Below, piece by piece: positions 15,844 through 22,392 of a stretch of DNA of 48,717 nt. Source of the DNA: Mogibacterium sp. (GTDB lineage: Bacteria; Bacillota; Clostridia; Peptostreptococcales; Anaerovoracaceae); contig JAFWHB010000001.1 in assembly GCA_017512145.1 (NCBI GenBank), positions 1 to 48,717 of the forward strand, read 5' to 3'. The notes under the pieces were generated by a model. The model was given only the letters and a program-made list of their open reading frames with translations. It did no database searches and had not been told where the DNA came from. Each line of letters begins with the position of its first letter. Position 1 is the first letter of the stretch. The position numbers and the translations under genes were made by a program.

Positions 15844-17133
15844 CTATTTGACCTTGCAGACGATCATTCTGAGCTTGCCATTGTCATCCGGCGGGAGGTT
15901 GTCCTTCCATTCGAAGGTGATGTTGAACGGATGCTTGAATTTGGCCTCGAGCTGAGCGCGGAGATCAGCTTCGACCTCTTCGACAGTCCTGTCAGATTCA
16001 GCCTCGTTGTGAACAGCCTGGACTGTAACATTGTGATAGTCTTCCTGGATGAATCTTATCTGGATGACATCGCTGCAGTGAGCGATGATCGGAGCGATCT
16101 CGAAGAATGTGGTGACTTCGCCTGTCTCATACTTGAAGGCATCATTCAGACGGCCCTGAACACCAGTGATGAATCTCTCGCCATCCCTTACTTCGGATGC
16201 GACCTTGTCTCCGACTACATAGTTGATGAGCGGAAGGTCCTTCTTGAAGAGCGGCGTTACAGCGAGCTTGCCTTCATCTGCAAGATGTCCCTCATCATCG
16301 TAAATGTTGACAACAAAGGAATCATGCCATATCTGATGATCGTCCTTGCCAGGGAGCTTGACCATGCAGGCTCCGGCCTCAGCGGTGCCGTAGGAATCGA
16401 TCATGTTAGGACCGAGCACTTCCTTGAACAGAGCACGTGCTGCATCGTCGATCTTCTCTCCGGTAGGGCAGAAGAACTTTGGCTGCCAGACAGGAATCTT
16501 ATTCTTGCTTGCATACATGCACATCCTCATCAGCTCGGTCTTGTTCATGTACAGGAAGTCCGGCTTGTACTCATTGACCTGACGGATCATCTCTGTCTCA
16601 GGCGCATACTGATCGAGGAAGGCTCTTCTGAGTATACCGATCCTCTGAAGGATGGTGTCCTTGCCGCCTGTGACGCTGTGTGCGCTCTTGCGGCTCATGG
16701 TCTTGCCGATGAACGGATTGTAACCTGCTGCAAGCATGACTCTGAACCAGTTAGCCATGAGATATGCCTTCTCGCGAGGTGACATGAGGAGCATGAGAGG
16801 CTCTCCCGAAGAACCGCTGGTCGTGTCATGGAACCATTCTGCGTACTTAGGATTCTTAGCCTCCTCCTTCATCCATGCGCGGAGCTCTTCCTTGGTGAGA
16901 AGCGGCAGCTTGGCGAGGTCCTCGGCACATCTGATGTCCGATGGCTTAACGCCTGCCCTGTCAAAGCGTTCTCTGTAGAAAGGAACTTTATACGCGGCCT
17001 TCATGAGAGAACGGATCCTGCGGTTCTGTATCTTGACGAGCTTGTCATAATCCTGAGGAAGTGAAAGCTTCATCTTGGGCAGATCGAAGAAGATCTGGAG
17101 ATTTACGAATTTTTTCTGGTATTTGTCAAACAT
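15844..17133 (-). CDS. PaaK/CapK-like adenylate-forming enzyme
   Basis: A 429-residue ANL-superfamily protein related to phenylacetate-CoA ligase and to capsular CapK proteins. The phosphate-binding loop TSGSSGEP is at 105-112 and the adenylate motif 'DSYGTAEAG' at 246-254, with a C-terminal 'FEWKDNLPPDDNGKLRMIV' lid. It probably activates a carboxylate as acyl-AMP; in CapK-type genes near polymer loci the role is poorly known. I chose ATG 17133 because AGGAG lies 5 bases upstream; the open frame extends 72 codons further without a site and with low-complexity text. It is monocistronic, between two terminators. Confidence 0.8.
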   Translation of the reverse strand: MFDKYQKKFVNLQIFFDLPKMKLSLPQDYDKLVKIQNRRIRSLMKAAYKVPFYRERFDRAGVKPSDIRCAEDLAKLPLLTKEELRAWMKEEAKNPKYAEWFHDTTSGSSGEPLMLLMSPREKAYLMANWFRVMLAAGYNPFIGKTMSRKSAHSVTGGKDTILQRIGILRRAFLDQYAPETEMIRQVNEYKPDFLYMNKTELMRMCMYASKNKIPVWQPKFFCPTGEKIDDAARALFKEVLGPNMIDSYGTAEAGACMVKLPGKDDHQIWHDSFVVNIYDDEGHLADEGKLAVTPLFKKDLPLINYVVGDKVASEVRDGERFITGVQGRLNDAFKYETGEVTTFFEIAPIIAHCSDVIQIRFIQEDYHNVTVQAVHNEAESDRTVEEVEADLRAQLEAKFKHPFNITFEWKDNLPPDDNGKLRMIVCKVK

Positions 17134-17209
17134 ATTAGCTCCTGTCTGCTGCCTGTAACTTTGAAAAATACAATAGCTACAAGCTTGACTTTGGTTATTG
17201 CTGGCTTGT

Positions 17210-17282
17210 ATTATAACATAACTCACGGAAACATTAACATTTATTAATGTTAAGAAATAATTGCAACCATTTAAGTTATAAT
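17210..17282. promoter_or_regulatory. Divergent promoter region with AT-rich palindrome
   Basis: Between the divergent PaaK-like and L,D-transpeptidase genes lies TTAACATT-TATT-AATGTTAA (17234-17253), an 8-bp palindrome. A minus-strand TATAAT (17215 to 17210) serves the PaaK-like gene, and a plus-strand TATAAT (17277-17282) serves the transpeptidase. Neither has a convincing -35 box. The palindrome lies upstream of both, which suits a shared regulator (inference). Confidence 0.5.
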
Positions 17283-17331
17283 ATATTAGCTGAAAATGGG
17301 TAAATATTTTTATGAAAGCAGGAGACTTATT

Positions 17332-18636
17332 ATGAAGATAACTAAACACGCAAGAATACTGTCACTGGTACTTGTACTGATGATGGCACTCTCAACTGCA
17401 ATGGTATTCGCAGAAGAAGGAGCCCCTGCAGATCAGACAGAACAGACAGTTGAAGAGCTCATGCTCGAAGGCCTTGATCTCCCTGAAGGAGAAGTGGTAG
17501 TCGGCGAGCAGGCTGCAGAGGCGGTTGCAGACGAGGCTATGATGGATGGCGAAGTGACACCGCCTGTAGATCCACAGCCACAGCCACAGGCTGTTTTAAC
17601 TGCAACAGCTACCAAGAAGTATGCTAATGATGCATCTGATAATGGATATATTTTGAACTGGACCATCAGTGATCCGTCCGTAATAGCTTATTATCAGATC
17701 TTCCTGAACGGCGTAAATGTTACACCATATGTAGTATCAGTTAATGATGTAGTACAGACCGCTCAGCCACAGTTTATTTCTGCATATGCTAATAAGTGTG
17801 AGATCCTTGCACCTGTAGGTGGAGCTAACTATTATGTTGTAGCACTTGGCCCTGCACAGCCGATTTATTCGAATCCTGTTACAACTATCGTCGAGGCTGG
17901 TGACGTTCTCGATGAGATCAGATTCGAGAATCACGGACTGGTATGGTACGGCAGAACCAAAAAGAAGGTCAAGATCTACTCAACAGCCACGGGCAAGAAG
18001 GCCGTAGCTACCCTTCCTAAGAACACATATGTAAGAGCTATCGGCAAGTACCCTAAGAAGGTTCCTAAGTTCAAGCAGCCAACCAAGGTACAGGTTGAGA
18101 CCAATGATGGATTAGTAGGCTGGCTCAGGTACTCAGACCTCAAGGGCGGAGTCAAGGGACATATCGATGTCAAGCATGACTACTCACGTTCCGTTAAGGA
18201 AGCATTCGTCAACTACAAGGGATATTCCAGTACATCCAAATATCTGATCTGGGTAAGCCCGAGAATGCAGAGAGCGTATGTTTTCGAAGGATCCAAGGGC
18301 AATTGGAAGCTCGACAGGACCTACAGAGTAACCACCGGTAGATTCAGCCATCCGACATCCGCATACCAGACAGGCATCTTCAAGAAGAAGGCCAAGGTAT
18401 TCAAGGTAACTGAGAAGGGCAAGAGATACTACTTCAAGTACGCAAGCTACTTCGGCAGCGGTGTATCCTTCCATACAGGAACATGGTGGGCAGCAAGCAA
18501 CAAGAGAAGAGGCTCTGTTGTTAAGTCAGGTAAACCTGGAACATTCGGATGTCTCAGAATGTACACTGACGAGGCTCACTGGATCTACGAGAACGTTCCA
18601 ATGGATTCAATGACAGTAGTTACTAAGAAGGCATAA
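17332..18636 (+). CDS. Secreted L,D-transpeptidase (YkuD) with N-terminal Fn3-like and SH3-like domains
   Basis: A 434-residue exported protein. Signal peptide residues 1-27 (MKITKHARIL...AMVFA), then an acidic/Pro-rich linker, an Fn3-like segment at about 90-190, an SH3-like segment at about 205-275 ('VKIYSTATGKKAVATLPKN'), and a C-terminal YkuD domain. Catalytic residues: H381 in 'FHTGTWW' and C407 in 'GTFGCLRM', with R409. The family cross-links peptidoglycan (3-3 bonds) or links proteins to it. The usual S-x-G-C motif is T-F-G-C here. The mature protein is lysine-rich. ATG 17332 has AGGAG 7 bases upstream; the earlier ATG 17296 has none. A terminator follows. Confidence 0.85.
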   Translation: MKITKHARILSLVLVLMMALSTAMVFAEEGAPADQTEQTVEELMLEGLDLPEGEVVVGEQAAEAVADEAMMDGEVTPPVDPQPQPQAVLTATATKKYANDASDNGYILNWTISDPSVIAYYQIFLNGVNVTPYVVSVNDVVQTAQPQFISAYANKCEILAPVGGANYYVVALGPAQPIYSNPVTTIVEAGDVLDEIRFENHGLVWYGRTKKKVKIYSTATGKKAVATLPKNTYVRAIGKYPKKVPKFKQPTKVQVETNDGLVGWLRYSDLKGGVKGHIDVKHDYSRSVKEAFVNYKGYSSTSKYLIWVSPRMQRAYVFEGSKGNWKLDRTYRVTTGRFSHPTSAYQTGIFKKKAKVFKVTEKGKRYYFKYASYFGSGVSFHTGTWWAASNKRRGSVVKSGKPGTFGCLRMYTDEAHWIYENVPMDSMTVVTKKA

Positions 18637-18660
18637 TCCTGCACACAATAACAATAAATA

Positions 18661-18691
18661 ATGGAGAAGTCCGGAAGGTCTTCTCCATTTT
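18661..18691. terminator. Bidirectional terminator
   Basis: ATGGAGAAG (18661-18669) and CTTCTCCAT (18680-18688) form a stem with a T-tract after it and an A-rich stretch before it, between convergent transpeptidase and ATP-grasp genes. Confidence 0.75.
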
Positions 18692-18729
18692 TAATGATTG
18701 CTTATTCGTGTGATTCTGATGGCAGATCT

Positions 18730-19914
18730 CTATTCTGCTGCGACTGTTATGCTGATATGCTTCCTTGCCTCGTCAAGTGTGGCAATGGCCTGATCCAGGG
18801 TGTCTCCCTTGGTGATGATGTGGCCTATGCGGTGAGGTCCTATCTTGAAAGCGCTGACCTTGGTGCCGAGCTTGCGGTCGAACTGGACTTCGACGATGTC
18901 AGGATTTGCAGGATTCTCATCTGTCTGAGCCTCGAGTGTTCCTGTGACATTGCTGTAGATCAGGTGGCATGCACATGGATTCTGCTGATCTGTAGGGAAG
19001 TCAGCGTGCTCTCCCATGGCAACCTTGATCATATTCTCATAGTAGTCAAATCCATAATATATGGATACAAGTTCAACAAGGCATGTACCGCCGGCTCTTC
19101 CGCCGATCTCAAGTACATAAGGCTTGCCGTCCTTGAGGATGAAGTCTGCATTGACAGCGCAGTTGTCGAGCTTCATGGCGCGGACTGCGTCAGCCAGAGT
19201 CTTCTCCATGTCTTCCATTACTTCAGGCGCTGCATCATATGGTGCCCAGTGACCAATAGGAACTCCTACATCTCCGTCAAAGACATAGTCTCCGTGCGGC
19301 ATGCAGAACTCGAGCTTGCCATCCTGTACGAAAGCCTGTGCTCCGCACTCTTCGCCTTCTATGAACTCTTCAACGATGAAGGAATCCGATCTTGAAACAG
19401 CCTTGGCTGCAGCTCTTGCAGCCTCGAATTCATCGAGGGAATCAATCCTTGTGATGCCTCTGCTGCCGGATGAGTCAATAGCCTTGACCATCATCGGCAT
19501 GCTGAAGTCAGCAAGGGTATCAGCGTAGTTATCGTCATCATATCTGACGATCCTGAACTTGGCGGTTCTGACGCCATTTGCCTGATAAGCCTCTTTCATG
19601 AGGATCTTGTCTGTCGCTATTGCGGCAGCCTCTGCCGAGAGACCCGGGAGACCAAGAGCGTCGCAGACCTTGCCGACTGTGATTATTGCTACATCGGTTC
19701 CGGATGTGACGATTCCATCGATCTTCTCCTCACGGGCGATCTTGAGGATGGCCTCGTAGTCGGTCGTGTTCTCATAGTAGACCTTGTCTGCAATCTCAAA
19801 TCCCGGATAATTGCCCGGAATGCTGGTTACGATTACGTAGATGCCCATGCTCTGGGCTTTCTTGATGAGCGGTACCTGGTAGATGCCGGCTCCGAGAATC
19901 ATGAGTTTCTTCAT
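18730..19914 (-). CDS. ATP-grasp carboxylate-amine ligase-like protein
   Basis: A 394-residue ATP-grasp enzyme of the PurK/CarB/BioC-like layout. The N-terminal pre-ATP-grasp fold is 'KLMILGAGIYQVPLIKKA'; the ATP-binding Lys is about K144, the glycine-rich loop 'DSSGSRGI' 147-154, the adenine-contact segment 'VEEFIEGEE' 181-189, and metal ligands are in 'NADF' (255-258) and 'LEIGGRAGG' (268-276). Such enzymes form an amide or other C-N bond through an acyl-phosphate. It lies downstream of and in the same direction as a CsbB-like glycosyltransferase (37-base gap), so it may modify a precursor or the sugar decoration; the substrate is unknown. Confidence 0.8.
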   Translation of the reverse strand: MKKLMILGAGIYQVPLIKKAQSMGIYVIVTSIPGNYPGFEIADKVYYENTTDYEAILKIAREEKIDGIVTSGTDVAIITVGKVCDALGLPGLSAEAAAIATDKILMKEAYQANGVRTAKFRIVRYDDDNYADTLADFSMPMMVKAIDSSGSRGITRIDSLDEFEAARAAAKAVSRSDSFIVEEFIEGEECGAQAFVQDGKLEFCMPHGDYVFDGDVGVPIGHWAPYDAAPEVMEDMEKTLADAVRAMKLDNCAVNADFILKDGKPYVLEIGGRAGGTCLVELVSIYYGFDYYENMIKVAMGEHADFPTDQQNPCACHLIYSNVTGTLEAQTDENPANPDIVEVQFDRKLGTKVSAFKIGPHRIGHIITKGDTLDQAIATLDEARKHISITVAAE

Positions 19915-19951
19915 TTATATACTCCTTGAGTGTTGCCTTGTATTAATGTGG

Positions 19952-20917
19952 CTATTTGTGGGTCTCGTTGTTCCTGGCCTTCTCGCCGGTGTAGACCTGC
20001 CGCACGACAAATTGCGGGTTGTTGGTCGCATCCTGGAACAGCCGCCCTATGTACTCTCCTATAAGACCGAGAGTGAACATGATTATCCCTGAGAAGAAGC
20101 AGAGGGCGATCATGATGGATGACCAGCCGAGTGCTACTGACGGAAGTACCAGCTTGCGGATCAGGATGACGATCGCACCGATGATGCCGATCACAGACAG
20201 GAACATTCCCATGTACTGAGCGAATCTCAGCGGAACGATCGAGAAGCCCATGATGTTGGACCAGAGGCCGACCAGCTTCTTGAAGCTGTATCCGGATGTT
20301 CCGTATGCTCTGTCAAAGTGTTCTACCGGTACGCTGGCGATCTTGTCGAGTGATGTCGTTCTCAGGAAAAGTCCCTGAAGGTGTGTGTACTTGCTCTTGT
20401 ACTGAACAGCGTAGTCACGGACATACTTGCGGATGATGAAGAAACTTGAAGTCTTCATGTCCTTAGGCTTGCCGATGAGGATACGGACTGTGGTGAAATT
20501 CATCCATGTACCGATGCTCCTTATAGGGCTCTTGTACTTGCGCTCAGGATAGTAAGCATAGACGATATCGTAGCCTTCATCTATCTTGGCAAAGAGCTTG
20601 GCAAGCTGTGACGGGTGAGTCTGCATGTCATCATCCATGGAGATGATGAAGTCGCCTTCGGCATAGTTCATTGCTGCAAGTGAAGCGTTGTGCTGACCGC
20701 CGTTTTTCGCAAGCTCTATGATCTTGACATAATCATAGTCATCCGCGAGAGCTCTCAGTTCTCTGACAGTCTCGCCGTCATCAGGTGAGCAGTCATCTGC
20801 GAGGACGAATTCATAAGGGACTTTGCCCATCTTCTCCATCTCAGCAGCAGTCTCCTCGACCACCTGGCGAATGGTGTGTGATGATTTATAACATGGTATT
20901 ACGATTGAATAAAGCAT
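19952..20917 (-). CDS. GT2 polyprenyl-phosphate glycosyltransferase with C-terminal membrane helices (CsbB/ArnC-like)
   Basis: A 321-residue enzyme. The GT-A catalytic domain has 'DDCSPDDG' at 41-48 and 'SMDDDMQT' at 93-100, then 'LQGLFLR' and two transmembrane helices at about 230-300. The family transfers a sugar from an NDP-sugar to undecaprenyl phosphate on the cytoplasmic face (CsbB, GtrB, ArnC). The sugar-lipid then needs a flippase and a GT-C enzyme; a Wzx-like protein and a YfhO-like protein are encoded divergently next door. ATG 20917 is chosen for GAGG 8 bases upstream; the frame extends 18 codons further without a site. The ATP-grasp gene follows in the same transcript. Confidence 0.85.
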   Translation of the reverse strand: MLYSIVIPCYKSSHTIRQVVEETAAEMEKMGKVPYEFVLADDCSPDDGETVRELRALADDYDYVKIIELAKNGGQHNASLAAMNYAEGDFIISMDDDMQTHPSQLAKLFAKIDEGYDIVYAYYPERKYKSPIRSIGTWMNFTTVRILIGKPKDMKTSSFFIIRKYVRDYAVQYKSKYTHLQGLFLRTTSLDKIASVPVEHFDRAYGTSGYSFKKLVGLWSNIMGFSIVPLRFAQYMGMFLSVIGIIGAIVILIRKLVLPSVALGWSSIMIALCFFSGIIMFTLGLIGEYIGRLFQDATNNPQFVVRQVYTGEKARNNETHK

Positions 20918-20938
20918 TAACAATACCTCATTTTTCAG

Positions 20939-20978
20939 TGATTGATGGGGCCGGAAGATGTATATCTTCAATCAGCCC
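20939..20978 (-). ncRNA. Candidate pseudoknot in the 5' leader of the glycosyltransferase gene
   Basis: Plus-strand segments TGATTGA (20939-20945) and TCAATCA (20968-20974) are complementary. GGGC (20948-20951) and GCCC (20975-20978) are also complementary, and the pairings cross, as in an H-type pseudoknot. GAAGAT/ATCTTC (20954-20959, 20964-20969) makes an inner hairpin. In the minus-strand mRNA this lies about 15 bases before the GAGG ribosome site. No known riboswitch is recognised. Confidence 0.35.
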
Positions 20979-21066
20979 ATACCTTTTCTAAATTTACTAC
21001 ATCTGACAGGAAAATAAAAGGGAAGAATGCATAATGCTATTTATAGAGAATTCTTCCTATATATTG

Positions 21067-21075
21067 TGGTATAAT
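21067..21075 (+). promoter_or_regulatory. Extended -10 promoter abutting the Wzx-like start codon
   Basis: TGGTATAAT (TG at 21067-21068, TATAAT at 21070-21075) has no convincing -35 box. The ATG at 21085 is 9 bases downstream, so a transcript from here would be leaderless or nearly so. An alternative longer start at ATG 21034 has a GGGAAG about 8 bases upstream. Confidence 0.5.
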
Positions 21076-21084
21076 CAACTAACT

Positions 21085-22374
21085 ATGGACATAAAGACTT
21101 TGCTTACAAGAACCAATAATGTCAAGAGGAGCTCGTACCTCTGGAACGCTATAAATGCATGCGTTTCGGCCATGGTATCTCCGCTGATCCTCATTGTCAT
21201 CACAAGATCCAATCCGACAGATCTTGAGGATGCCGGTATCTTCTCGATAGCTTTTGCTGTCGCCAATCTGCTGCTGTTCCTGGGACAGTACGGATTCAGG
21301 AGATTCCAGTCGTCAGATGTTAATGAGAGATACAGCTTTGAGGAGTATTACGGCATCAGATTCATCACCTGCGCGGCGATGATGATAGCGGCTCTCGGTT
21401 ATTGCGTCTTTGGCACGTATGCAAGGGGTTATTCGGCTAAGAAGTTCGCAGTTATCATGCTGATCTGCGCTCTCAAGCTGGTCCAGGCGTTCTCGGATGT
21501 CATCCACGGAAGGATGCAGCAGCTCGGAAGGCTCGATGTAGCAACGAAGTCATCCTGCTCAAGATATATATGCGAGATCCTGTCGTTCTGCATCGTATAT
21601 ATTGCAACGCACAATCTGCTGGCTGCTTCATGCGCTTGTGTCATTGTATCTGTGATCGTATTCTTCATCACCTCATACAATGTGGGCAGAGATTACTGCA
21701 ATTACAAGCCTAGCTATGACAGAGCAGCCATGAAGAGGCTCTTCATCGAGGGCTTCCCGCTCTTCCTGAGTCTCTTCCTTAATATGTATATCAGCAATGC
21801 GCCTAAGTATGCTATCGATGCGTACCTGACTGAAGATGTACAGGCGATATACAATCTGGTATTCATGCCTGCGTATGTCATCAGCCTGATCGCACACTTC
21901 ATCTTCAATCCGATCCTCACAAGCTATGCAGAGGTGTGGGCCAGGAAGGAATTCGGCAAATTCAGGCGCCTTGTCCTGAGGCAGTGCGGCGTTGTCACCG
22001 GACTTACGCTGCTCGCCATACTCGTTGCCGCAACCTTCGGTATACCGGTACTTTCGTGGATATACAAGGTCGATCTTGCAGAGCACAAAATGTCTCTCTG
22101 CGTCGTTGTAATAGGAGGTGGAATGCTCGCTTTCGCGACATTCTTCAACACGGTCATCACTATCGTGAGACTTCACAGGACGCTCCTTTACAGCTACGGA
22201 GCGACAGCACTTGCGGCGCTGGTACTTTCTAAATATTTCGTTGTCAACTACGGCATAATGGGTGCTGTGGTAATGTATACGGTCCTGATGACAGGACTTG
22301 CTTTCATACTTGCAGTTATAACTTTCAGCAAGATCAGCAGAGAATCCAGACGCTTTGCTGCGAAGGCTGACTAG
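21085..22374 (+). CDS. Wzx-like polysaccharide flippase (MOP superfamily)
   Basis: A 429-residue integral membrane protein with about 12 hydrophobic segments and Arg/Lys-rich cytoplasmic loops, typical of Wzx/RfbX polysaccharide transporters. These move undecaprenyl-linked sugars or repeat units to the outer face of the membrane. It sits between a CsbB-like glycosyltransferase (divergent) and a YfhO-like protein (18 bases downstream), so it may flip the single-sugar lipid made by the former for the latter. ATG 21085 (MDIKTLLTR) has no ribosome site but lies 9 bases after an extended -10; ATG 21034 would add 17 residues. Confidence 0.8.
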   Translation: MDIKTLLTRTNNVKRSSYLWNAINACVSAMVSPLILIVITRSNPTDLEDAGIFSIAFAVANLLLFLGQYGFRRFQSSDVNERYSFEEYYGIRFITCAAMMIAALGYCVFGTYARGYSAKKFAVIMLICALKLVQAFSDVIHGRMQQLGRLDVATKSSCSRYICEILSFCIVYIATHNLLAASCACVIVSVIVFFITSYNVGRDYCNYKPSYDRAAMKRLFIEGFPLFLSLFLNMYISNAPKYAIDAYLTEDVQAIYNLVFMPAYVISLIAHFIFNPILTSYAEVWARKEFGKFRRLVLRQCGVVTGLTLLAILVAATFGIPVLSWIYKVDLAEHKMSLCVVVIGGGMLAFATFFNTVITIVRLHRTLLYSYGATALAALVLSKYFVVNYGIMGAVVMYTVLMTGLAFILAVITFSKISRESRRFAAKAD

Positions 22375-22392
22375 GGAACCTGGGAGGGTGCT

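Noticed and set aside
17134..17349. 72-codon N-terminal extension of the PaaK-like gene
   Set aside because: No ribosome site, contains its own candidate -10 and the palindrome; AGGAG fixes the start at 17133.
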